Shown: in pieces, positions 1 to 5,036 of the stretch
Numbering within the stretch: position 1 is the stretch's first letter
Layout of the letters: every line of letters starts with the position of its first letter
Assembly: GCA_035281845.1 (NCBI GenBank)
Contig: DATEVL010000057.1
Span: 1-5,389, forward strand
Direction of reading: 5' to 3'
DNA from: DATEVL01 sp035281845
GTDB taxonomy: Bacteria > Chloroflexota > Anaerolineae > Anaerolineales > E44-bin32
DNA length: 5,389 bases
The notes under the pieces: model-generated
Seen by the model: only the letters and a program-made list of their open reading frames with translations
The model's database searches: none
What the model was told of the DNA's origin: nothing
Translations under genes and position numbers: made by a program

Positions 1-714
1 TCGAACGTCCACCTCGGCGGTCCCGAGACGATCACCGGTTACTTCGGCGGCGTCGGACAGCCCAACGAGCACGCGCTGCAGTGGCTCGATGAGTACCTCT
101 ACTACTACACGACCTACGGCGTGCGCCAGGTGCTCAACATCAACTCGGGGACGATCCTGCTGGGCTACATGCTCCACCGGCTCGGCGTCGACATCGAGTT
201 CAAGATCTCGGTGTTCGTCGGCAACGACAACCCCTACGCCGCGTTTTGGACTCTGCTCGGCGCCAAACTTTTCTCGCGCGACGACGGCAGCTCGCCGTTG
301 ATCGGGTTCAACTGGAGCAACTCGATCGACAACGGCACGCTCGAACGCACCAACGCTTTCCGCAAGGTGCTCGGGTTCGAACAGGTCGTCCGCTTCGAAC
401 ATCACATCACCGAGACCTGGAAGAGCATCGTGCGCCAGCCGTACAATCGGCGTCGCGAGCTGGTGGAGATCGCCGGCCGGGTGCCGAACATTTCAGCCAA
501 GCACGAAGGCGGCGAGCCCGAAATCGAGCCGACCCGCCCGCACCCGTCCGACATCCTCGACTACTTCCGCGACAAGACGGAAGTCATCGCCTCAGGGGAT
601 TGGGATCACCTGCGGCAGAACTTCATGGACAAAGTCGAATCCTGCAACCACACCGCCCAGGCCCTCACCGAGGCCGGCCTGTCGTTCGTGGCAGCGACGC
701 GGCTGCATCGGTGA
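1..714 (+). CDS. Unrecognised protein, C-terminal part (5' end outside window)
   Basis: The reading frame is open from the first base to TGA at 712-714 and gives 237 residues; the start lies upstream of the window. I do not recognise the family and assign no function. Visible traits, numbered from the first codon: a glycine-rich stretch near residues 6-21 (GGPETITGYFGGVGQP), an aromatic run at 32-39 (YLYYYTTY), a strand-like segment at 43-70 containing VLNINSG, FVGNDNPYAAFW at 72-83, IGFNWSNSIDNGT at 101-113, and HHITETW at 134-140. A charged helical tail follows. There is no signal peptide or membrane segment in the visible part, so a soluble cytoplasmic enzyme is likely. The alternation of strand-like and helix-like segments would suit an alpha/beta barrel, but that is inference. 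Dispersed repeats begin 17 bases after the stop. That the frame is coding is much surer than any role. Confidence 0.85.
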   Translation, partial: SNVHLGGPETITGYFGGVGQPNEHALQWLDEYLYYYTTYGVRQVLNINSGTILLGYMLHRLGVDIEFKISVFVGNDNPYAAFWTLLGAKLFSRDDGSSPLIGFNWSNSIDNGTLERTNAFRKVLGFEQVVRFEHHITETWKSIVRQPYNRRRELVEIAGRVPNISAKHEGGEPEIEPTRPHPSDILDYFRDKTEVIASGDWDHLRQNFMDKVESCNHTAQALTEAGLSFVAATRLHR

Positions 715-730
715 GGCCGCCTGTGCTTCT

Positions 731-770
731 GTCATTGCGAGCCGCCGTTTCGCGGCGGCGAAGCAATCTC
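731..770 (+). repeat. GTCATTGCGAG...GAAGCAATCTC dispersed repeat, unit A
   Basis: A 40-base unit starts GTCATTGCGAG and ends GCGAAGCAATCTC. Its centre is a hairpin: GCCGCCG at 741-747 pairs with CGGCGGC at 753-759 around a 5-base loop. These end sequences match a dispersed intergenic repeat type seen in many environmental bacterial genomes. It lies 17 bases after the stop of the upstream gene and could form an RNA hairpin there, but no T-tract follows, so I do not call it a terminator. Confidence 0.8.
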
Positions 771-781
771 CTCTGCCATAC

Positions 782-808
782 GTCATTGCGACCGAAGCGA
801 AGCAATCG
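782..808 (+). repeat. GTCATTGCGA...GAAGCAATC repeat, unit B (short form)
   Basis: This is a second, shorter copy in the same orientation as unit A: GTCATTGCGA at 782-791, then CCGAAGCGAAGCAATC. The variable central hairpin of unit A is absent; only the conserved ends remain. It is 11 bases from unit A. Confidence 0.75.
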
Positions 809-818
809 CCCCAATGAG

Positions 819-865
819 GAGATTGCCACGTCGCCCTCGCCAGAGCTCGGGCTCCTCGCAATGAC
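819..865 (-). repeat. GTCATTGCGAG repeat, unit C (inverted)
   Basis: Read on the reverse strand, this begins GTCATTGCGAGGAGC at 865 and ends GGCAATCTC at 819. It is the same repeat family as units A and B in the opposite orientation, with a different central segment. Units B and C therefore form an inverted pair. Confidence 0.75.
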
Positions 866-877
866 AACCGGCTCTGT

Positions 878-916
878 GTCATTGCGAGAAGCCCCGAGGG
901 AACCGAGGGGCGACGA
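878..916 (+). repeat. GTCATTGCGAG repeat, unit D, missing its 3' half
   Basis: GTCATTGCGAGAAG at 878-891 opens a fourth copy. Its centre can pair GCCCC (891-895) with GGGGC (907-911). The expected GAAGCAATCTC end is missing; after GACGA the sequence switches to the CACTTGCACCTGC palindrome. This looks like a junction where one repeat family interrupts another. Confidence 0.65.
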
Positions 917-959
917 CACTTGCACCTGCGCTGGGCAGCGCAGCTGCCAAGTGCAGGTG
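917..959. repeat. Nested palindrome CACTTGCACCTGCGCTG...
   Basis: Three complementary blocks lie within 43 bases: CACTTG (917-922) with CAAGTG (948-953), CACCTGC (923-929) with GCAGGTG (953-959), and GCGCTG (928-933) with CAGCGC (936-941). They overlap, so not all can pair at once; alternative folds are possible. No coding function is suggested. Confidence 0.65.
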
Positions 960-1035
960 GGAATCCCCGAGGCGCGTCGCGGTCACGCACCCGCGGGCTC
1001 GAATGATGAAACGTCTCAGGGCTTCCCACCTGCAC
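951..1035. repeat. Inverted repeat, 17-base arms with about 50 bases between
   Basis: The left arm GTGCAGGTGGGAATCCC (951-967) is the reverse complement of the right arm GGGCTTCCCACCTGCAC (1019-1035) at 16 of 17 positions. The interior contains no convincing gene. The left arm overlaps the palindrome at 917-959, and the right arm runs into the next inverted repeat, so the CACCTGC elements are nested. Confidence 0.7.
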
Positions 1036-1119
1036 CTGCGCCCCCTGGCACCGCCCGCCACACCGCTTCGGCGTCCTGCAGAGGAGGGCAGGTGTGCGGC
1101 GCAGCTGCAGGCGCAGGTG
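1033..1119. repeat. Inverted repeat, CACCTGCGC / GCGCAGGTG arms
   Basis: CACCTGCGC at 1033-1041 is an exact inverted match to GCGCAGGTG at 1111-1119. The same CACCTGCGC word also occurs at 923-931. The interior is strongly GC-rich and carries a further near-palindrome around the CGCTTCGGCG stretch. It appears to be a longer relative of the element at 917-959. Confidence 0.6.
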
Positions 1120-1130
1120 TCGCCCCGCTT

Positions 1131-1171
1131 CGGTCTCTACAGACCGCCAAGGGCGCGGTGCTCGGAATGAC
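1131..1171 (-). repeat. GTCATTCCGAG repeat variant with hairpin
   Basis: Read on the reverse strand from 1171, this begins GTCATTCCGAG, a one-base variant of the GTCATTGCGAG family end. It includes a perfect hairpin, CGGTCT (1131-1136), loop CTAC, AGACCG (1141-1146). The far boundary is uncertain because the sequence merges with the preceding inverted repeat. Confidence 0.5.
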
Positions 1172-1238
1172 AGTGTCGGGGAGTGCAGAGCGCCTCAACT
1201 GTCGCCAGCTTCTGGTGGCTCGAAGCACGCCCGGACTT

Positions 1239-1290
1239 CGCGAGGGGGGTTCGGGGGGACGGCTTCCGTCCCCCCGGAGTCCCCCTCGCG
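1239..1290. repeat. Long G/C hairpin repeat
   Basis: The left arm 1239-1262 (CGCGAGGGGG at its outer end, GGGGGGACGG at its inner end) pairs with the right arm 1266-1290. This gives two 10-base perfect stems separated by a small internal mismatch and closed by a 3-base loop (CTT). Further G-runs follow at 1311-1341. No T-tract follows, so it is not a classic rho-independent terminator. It may be a mobile palindromic repeat or a strong RNA structure in the leader of the next gene. Confidence 0.7.
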
Positions 1291-1351
1291 CAGCACCCCG
1301 CAGCGCAGCGGAGGGGCTGGCAAGGGGGGACCATAGGGGGGTCGAAAAGCC

Positions 1352-1372
1352 ATGATCCCTAAGCCGATGTAA
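1352..1372 (+). other. In-frame ATG minigene/stop ahead of the dehydrogenase
   Basis: ATG at 1352 is in the same frame as the dehydrogenase but reaches TAA at 1370-1372 after six codons (MIPKPM). From 1373 the frame continues without a stop into the dehydrogenase, and the intervening residues (AYLRQQLPEPAWRRLRREHG) look protein-like. This may be the original start with a nonsense change, an upstream minigene, or chance. Confidence 0.4.
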
Positions 1373-1432
1373 GCCTACCTCCGCCAGCAGCTCCCCGAGC
1401 CGGCGTGGAGGCGGCTGCGCCGCGAACACGGA

Positions 1433-3226
1433 TTGGCGTCGATCGAGTTCGGGCCGCTGGACGTCGAACAGCTGGCGCGCCTGGGGATCACCGTCGACGC
1501 CCTCGGGCCGTTCCTGGTGGCCTGCCTGTGGGACGAAGAGTCGCCGCTCGAGATCGGCGGTTATCTCGTCGTCGACAACCTGGCGATGGGTCGCCCTTCG
1601 ATGGGCGGCATCCGCATGCTGCCCGACCTGACGCCGGCCGCCATCCACAATTTGGCGCGCGGGATGACATTGAAGAACGCCGCCGCCGAGCTTCCGTTTG
1701 GCGGCGGCAAGTCCGGCATCGTCGCCGCTTCGGACTTGAGCCCGAGCGACCATCAAGACGTCGTGAAAGGATTCGCCCGCCTGCTGCGGCGCTATCGCGA
1801 CATCTACCTCCCTGGGCCCGACGTCGGCACCAACGATGAAGACATGCGCACGGTCGCCATCGAGAACGGCCTCGACTGCGCCTTGTCCAAACCAGCCGAC
1901 ATGGGCGGCAACCGCATCGACGAATTGGGGGCCGCCGGCGGCGGCTGCATCATCGCCCTGGAGGCCCTCCTGCACGAGATGCCTCGGCTCCGCTCCCATC
2001 CGTCCTTCACCGCGCTGGAGATTCCGTCGCAAGATCAGGTGACGGTGCTGATCCAGGGTTTCGGCGCGGTGGGAGCCCATGCGGCGCGCTTGTTGGCCGA
2101 ACGCATGCCCGCTGCGAAACTCCTGGGGGCGAGCGATGTCCAGGGCTATCTCTTCTCTCCCGACGGGCTGCCAATACCGAAGCTGTTTGCGGTTTGGAAG
2201 GACAAGGGGTTGGTCACCCTGGCGCTCGGGCAGCCGCTCGTTTCCGGCACCGCTGTGTCGCGCAGTTCGATCAAGATCTCGAATGCCCCGGACGACCTGC
2301 TGCGGGAGTCCGCTTTTTGCCTGATTCCGGCGGCGCCCGTCGCCAACTACCTCGACGTGGACAACTCGTCTCGACCCTCGATGACCGTCGACCGCGCCGG
2401 TCGGTGGAGCGTCATCATTGAAGGGGCCAACACCTATTCGCCCGACCCGGCCCGGCGTCAGGCGCGGGCCCGCATGGAACGGTCTGTCTACCGCCAACGG
2501 GGAACGTTGATCGCCACTGATTACCTGGTCAACTCGGGCGGCGTCATCTTCGCCGCGCAGGAGCACGTGATCCGCACGCCCGACGACCTGCGGATACCCG
2601 AGGAGATGCTCGGCGACCGGCGCCGGGTGGGCGCCTGGCTCGAAGACCATGCCGCTGCCCTGAATGACTTGGCCGAGAAAAGACGCCTGGCGGGCGAGGC
2701 TTTCCGCGACCAGGTCATCCGTCGAAACATGCGCGAGCTCGTCGATCTGCTGTTGGAAGACCATGACCGCTTGCCGTGCGAGGCGGCCGAACGGATCAGT
2801 GTCCGCCGCATCGCTGCCGGCGAAAGCGAGCGAACCGCCGCCGATATCATGGGTGAGATCCCGCTCGTCTCCGCCTCGACCACCCTGCAGCAGGCGGCTG
2901 CCCTCTTGGTCGAATGCGGCTGCGCGATGATGGCCGTCGTCGACGAGTCGAAGGAGCTAGCCGGGGTGATCACCGACTGGGACTTCGTCCGCGCCACGGC
3001 CGCCAAGACACCGCCGGAAACGCCGATCGAGTCCATCATGACCCGCCAGGTGGTCACGGCCGCACCGGGCGACTCGCTGCTCGAGGTGCTGCGCCTCTTG
3101 GAGCACCACGGTTTCAGCGCCCTGCCGGTCGTGGAGGGCGGGCGCGTCGTCGGCGTCGTCTCCTCCGACTTGCTGGCGACAAGATCGCTCACCCGATTGC
3201 TGCAGGGCCAGTCGGCCGAGCACTGA
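1433..3226 (+). CDS. ELFV-family amino-acid dehydrogenase fused to a CBS-domain pair
   Basis: Predicted NAD(P)-dependent oxidative deaminase of an L-amino acid to its 2-oxo acid, cytoplasmic, 597 residues from the TTG start. Dehydrogenase N-domain: SMGGIR 56-61, GMTLK81, GGGK93 (catalytic Lys), PD130VGT (catalytic Asp). Rossmann domain: GFGAVG 209-214, with D235 ending the second strand, which favours NAD. Family C-terminal motifs: EGAN 330-333 and NSGGV 367-371. The Lys and Ser that hold the glutamate side chain in glutamate dehydrogenases are M57 and A374 here, as in the hydrophobic pocket of leucine dehydrogenase, so glutamate is an unlikely substrate. Residues about 467-525 and 531-592 form two CBS domains, probably an adenine-nucleotide sensor (inference). 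Ordinary family members are about 350-450 residues and lack CBS domains. The start is uncertain: the frame is open from 1373, TTG 1433 is the only ordinary start codon before the conserved core, and GGAGG (1407-1411) is too far upstream to support it. Confidence 0.92.
   Translation: MASIEFGPLDVEQLARLGITVDALGPFLVACLWDEESPLEIGGYLVVDNLAMGRPSMGGIRMLPDLTPAAIHNLARGMTLKNAAAELPFGGGKSGIVAASDLSPSDHQDVVKGFARLLRRYRDIYLPGPDVGTNDEDMRTVAIENGLDCALSKPADMGGNRIDELGAAGGGCIIALEALLHEMPRLRSHPSFTALEIPSQDQVTVLIQGFGAVGAHAARLLAERMPAAKLLGASDVQGYLFSPDGLPIPKLFAVWKDKGLVTLALGQPLVSGTAVSRSSIKISNAPDDLLRESAFCLIPAAPVANYLDVDNSSRPSMTVDRAGRWSVIIEGANTYSPDPARRQARARMERSVYRQRGTLIATDYLVNSGGVIFAAQEHVIRTPDDLRIPEEMLGDRRRVGAWLEDHAAALNDLAEKRRLAGEAFRDQVIRRNMRELVDLLLEDHDRLPCEAAERISVRRIAAGESERTAADIMGEIPLVSASTTLQQAAALLVECGCAMMAVVDESKELAGVITDWDFVRATAAKTPPETPIESIMTRQVVTAAPGDSLLEVLRLLEHHGFSALPVVEGGRVVGVVSSDLLATRSLTRLLQGQSAEH
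3152..3226 (+). repeat. Direct repeat copy 1: 3' end of the CBS gene
   Basis: The last 75 bases of the dehydrogenase-CBS gene, coding GVVSSDLLATRSL onward through the stop, recur at 4717-4791 with 11 mismatches by my count (about 85% identity), no gaps, and the stop codon in the same place. The intact gene carries this copy. Confidence 0.85.
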
Positions 3227-3274
3227 CGTCTCCTCACGCACGTAGAATCCGATCGAGTCGGCCTCGCGCCGCCA

Positions 3275-3283
3275 TGCTAGACT
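3275..3283 (+). promoter_or_regulatory. Possible extended -10 promoter (TGCTAGACT)
   Basis: In the 191-base gap before the membrane-protein gene, TGCTAGACT has the form of an extended -10 element (TGN then TAGACT at 3278-3283). No good TTGACA-like -35 lies 16-18 bases upstream. Initiation here would give a leader of roughly 130 bases. It is the best candidate I see in the gap, but weak. Confidence 0.25.
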
Positions 3284-3403
3284 CCGCCTGGTCGAGCCCA
3301 GAGCCGGGCCCTGTCCGGTCCGCCTGCGCCTCGCTCGCACAGACGCCTGACGGGCCCGATGCCAGGATGATTGCGCCGCGCAGGCAAGGTCCCCACGGTG
3401 ATT

Positions 3404-3409
3404 AAGGAG
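3404..3409 (+). promoter_or_regulatory. Strong Shine-Dalgarno site (AAGGAG)
   Basis: AAGGAG lies 8 bases before the ATG at 3418. It decides the start of the membrane-protein gene in favour of 3418 over the internal ATG at 3466 (residue 17). Confidence 0.85.
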
Positions 3410-3417
3410 ACGTCGAG

Positions 3418-4512
3418 ATGCAACCTCGTCCCGGAGCCGATGCGGAACAAGCCCCAATTTCAGGAATGGCCACGCCCTATCCGGCGAGTTGGATCGACCA
3501 TCTCATCGCCTGGATAGGCCGGTTGCCGGGCCCGGCCTGGGTCTTCTACGTCTTGGCGATTGTTTTGCTGATCCTGGTTAGCCATGGCGTGCGCTGGCTG
3601 GATGGTTCCCTGCCGCGAGGGGAATTCGATCCAGCTCGGGTAGCCGAGGCGCCCCTGATTCTCTATTTCCTCGCCCTAATGCACTCCTTGAACAGCGTGG
3701 CCCGCAGGTCGCTTGACGCTTTCCGCCCCGCGCTTGCCATCAGCGAGCCGCAGGTCGCCAGGCTCGAGTACGAGCTGACGACCATGCCTCGTGCGGCGGG
3801 ATACATCTCTGCGGCTGTCGGGAGCGTTGTCGGTATCTTGAGCATTCTAAGCAGTCCCGCCTCGTGGGGGATCTCAGTAGGGACATCGCCCCTGACTCTC
3901 GGATACACCGTTGTCGCTTCGGCTGTTTCGATGGCGTTCGCTGCGGCATTCGTCTTTCATACCCTCCGGCAGCTGCGCCTGGTCAGCCGGATCCATCGGA
4001 TGGCAACCAACATCAATTTGTTCGAGAAGATGCCGGTCTACGCGTTCTCGGCTCTTACGGCACGCACGGGAATCGGGATCGTCATCATCATCTACTACTA
4101 CGTGTACCTCTTCTACTTCCTTCGTCTCTTCGGGCCGACGTACCGCGCCTCACTGATCGACAGCCTCACAACAGTGGTTTTCCTTCTCCTAGCAGCCGCC
4201 TCGTTCGTCTTGCCGCTCAACGGCATGCACCATCGGCTGGGGGAGGAAAAGGCCCGGCTGGCGGCCGAGGCCGATCGGCGTTTCGAAGCCGCCCTCAAGC
4301 GACTTCACGAGCGATTGGATAGCGACAGCTTCGAGAGAATGGATGATCTCAACAAGGCCCTGGCCAGCCTGGTGATCGAACGGGACGCCCTGGCCAGGAT
4401 ATCGACCTGGCCGTGGAGGCCGGAAACGCTGAGGAGCTTCCTGACGTCAGTGGCGCTTCCTGTCTTGATTTGGGTCGTTACTGCATTCCTGGGCCGCCTT
4501 CTCGAGGTCTGA
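3418..4512 (+). CDS. Multi-pass membrane protein of unknown function
   Basis: 364 residues, start fixed by AAGGAG 8 bases upstream. Hydrophobic segments lie near 41-57, 79-95 (short, with polar residues), 127-146, 158-181, 217-238 (rich in Ile and Tyr), 250-268 and 338-360, so six or seven membrane passes. Between the last two is a charged helical stretch, about 270-327, rich in Glu, Arg, Ala and Leu with heptad-like spacing, probably a cytoplasmic coiled coil. It is followed by STWPWRPETLR leading into the final helix. I recall similar WPW-plus-terminal-helix endings in hypothetical membrane proteins of Chloroflexota, but cannot name a family. There is no transporter signature, ATP-binding motif or obvious catalytic cluster. 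The gene has its own leader region and lies between two copies of the 3' end of the preceding gene, so functional coupling to the dehydrogenase is not implied. It might be a sensor, channel or scaffold; nothing decides. Confidence 0.9.
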   Translation: MQPRPGADAEQAPISGMATPYPASWIDHLIAWIGRLPGPAWVFYVLAIVLLILVSHGVRWLDGSLPRGEFDPARVAEAPLILYFLALMHSLNSVARRSLDAFRPALAISEPQVARLEYELTTMPRAAGYISAAVGSVVGILSILSSPASWGISVGTSPLTLGYTVVASAVSMAFAAAFVFHTLRQLRLVSRIHRMATNINLFEKMPVYAFSALTARTGIGIVIIIYYYVYLFYFLRLFGPTYRASLIDSLTTVVFLLLAAASFVLPLNGMHHRLGEEKARLAAEADRRFEAALKRLHERLDSDSFERMDDLNKALASLVIERDALARISTWPWRPETLRSFLTSVALPVLIWVVTAFLGRLLEV

Positions 4513-4548
4513 CCAGAGACCTCAGGCAGGTCGCCAGGGCCCAGTCGG

Positions 4549-4791
4549 GTGTGCCACACAGAAATGGATGCCGCCTCCGGCGAAGTCGCTCCAGTCTCGA
4601 AGGAGCCCTTCGGCGAACCTGGGGAGATTACCGAGATAAAGCCACTGTTGGAGAAACTCGAGATCAAGGCCGTCAACCCGGGCGCCTGTAACGGCCCCGA
4701 CGGTTGGATCGAAGACGGAGTCGTCTCCTCCGACTTGTTGGCGGCGAGATCGCTCACCCGCTGGCTGCAGGGCCAGATCGGCGACCACTGA
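4549..4791 (+). pseudogene. Degenerate fragment ending in the CBS-gene tail
   Basis: The open frame from GTG 4549 to TGA 4791 gives 80 residues. The last 24, GVVSSDLLAARSLTRWLQG onward, match the end of the dehydrogenase-CBS protein at 19 of 24 positions; the differences include T to A, L to W and the SAE-to-IGD change just before the final His. The preceding residues (with ITEIKPLLEKLEIKAVNPG) do not resemble the CBS domain and I do not recognise them. No good Shine-Dalgarno site precedes the GTG. A CBS domain cannot fold from its last strand and helix alone, so I read this as a remnant of a duplicated gene tail joined to other sequence. A small expressed protein cannot be excluded. Confidence 0.55.
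4717..4791 (+). repeat. Direct repeat copy 2: 3' end of the CBS gene
   Basis: This is the partner of 3152-3226, same orientation, 75 bases, with 11 mismatches by my count. Similarity stops close to the stop codon on one side and at the first Gly codon on the other; immediately flanking sequences differ. Confidence 0.85.
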
Positions 4792-5020
4792 GACCTTGCT
4801 CCAGAGGGGCCGGCGGACTCTGTCCTCCATCGGTCGAACACGCTCGGCCCTTCGATCCGCCTCACCACGAGGTTATCTGATTCAGTCGTCCGCCGATTCA
4901 CGCTGAGATCTTCGTTCGAGAAGACCCAAGCGGCCTGGCGGCGCCCAGACGATCCCCTTTCGTGCGGTTGAACCTCAGCTGACCTCGGGCCTGCGTAATT
5001 CGAGCGGGGTGCGGCCGCGC

Positions 5021-5026
5021 TACAAT
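5021..5026 (+). promoter_or_regulatory. Probable -10 box (TACAAT) of the last gene
   Basis: TACAAT is one base off the TATAAT consensus. Its 3' end is 10 bases before ATG 5037. A poor -35 (TTCGAG at 4999-5004) lies 16 bases upstream. Initiation about 7 bases downstream would put the RNA start near 5033, leaving almost no leader, so the transcript could be leaderless or nearly so. GAGG at 5030-5033 is too close to be a standard ribosome site. Confidence 0.45.
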
Positions 5027-5036
5027 CCCGAGGCAA

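Larger units (their letters stand above)
715..1432. other. Repeat-rich intergenic region without a convincing gene
   Basis: About 720 bases lie between two + strand genes. Open frames exist on both strands, but their translations are low-complexity and Arg/Ala/Gly/Pro-rich, and the reverse-strand ones contain the LLAMT/RLAMT peptides produced when GTCATTGCGAG repeats are translated. The DNA is a chain of short palindromic and dispersed repeats, listed separately. I found no clear promoter or rho-independent terminator with a T-tract. The promoter of the downstream dehydrogenase gene must lie within or beside this repeat block, or transcription comes from further upstream. Confidence 0.75.
4513..5036. 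other. Intergenic region with one gene remnant
   Basis: These 524 bases contain the open frame with the CBS-gene tail (4549-4791) and, at the far end, the candidate promoter of the last gene. Between 4792 and 5010 I see no gene, no strong hairpin with a T-tract, and no copies of the repeats found at 731-1290. A long reverse-strand open frame crosses the region but runs antisense through both flanking genes and looks spurious. Confidence 0.6.

Noticed and set aside
731..865. CRISPR array
   Set aside because: The repeats are in both orientations, differ in length and core, and do not alternate with uniform spacers; no cas gene is present.
592..1035. Reverse-strand frames with LLAMT/RLAMT peptides
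   Set aside because: These peptides are the translation of GTCATTGCGAG repeats and are a known source of spurious gene calls.
1239..1290. Rho-independent terminator
   Set aside because: The hairpin is strong, but no T-tract follows on either strand, and it lies more than 500 bases after the upstream stop codon.
246..1355. 369-codon + strand open frame bridging the first gene and the repeats
   Set aside because: It is an out-of-frame shadow of the first gene that continues through palindromic repeats; the translation is low-complexity and Arg-rich.
1016..2764. 582-codon open frame on the reverse strand
   Set aside because: It lies antisense to the dehydrogenase gene, whose motifs are clear, and extends through the repeat block. 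Its translation is Arg/Gly/Ala/His-rich without domains; long antisense frames are expected in GC-rich coding DNA.
3227..3417. Small gene or riboswitch between the CBS gene and the membrane-protein gene
   Set aside because: No short frame with a ribosome site stands out and I recognise no riboswitch consensus; only a weak extended -10 candidate was retained.
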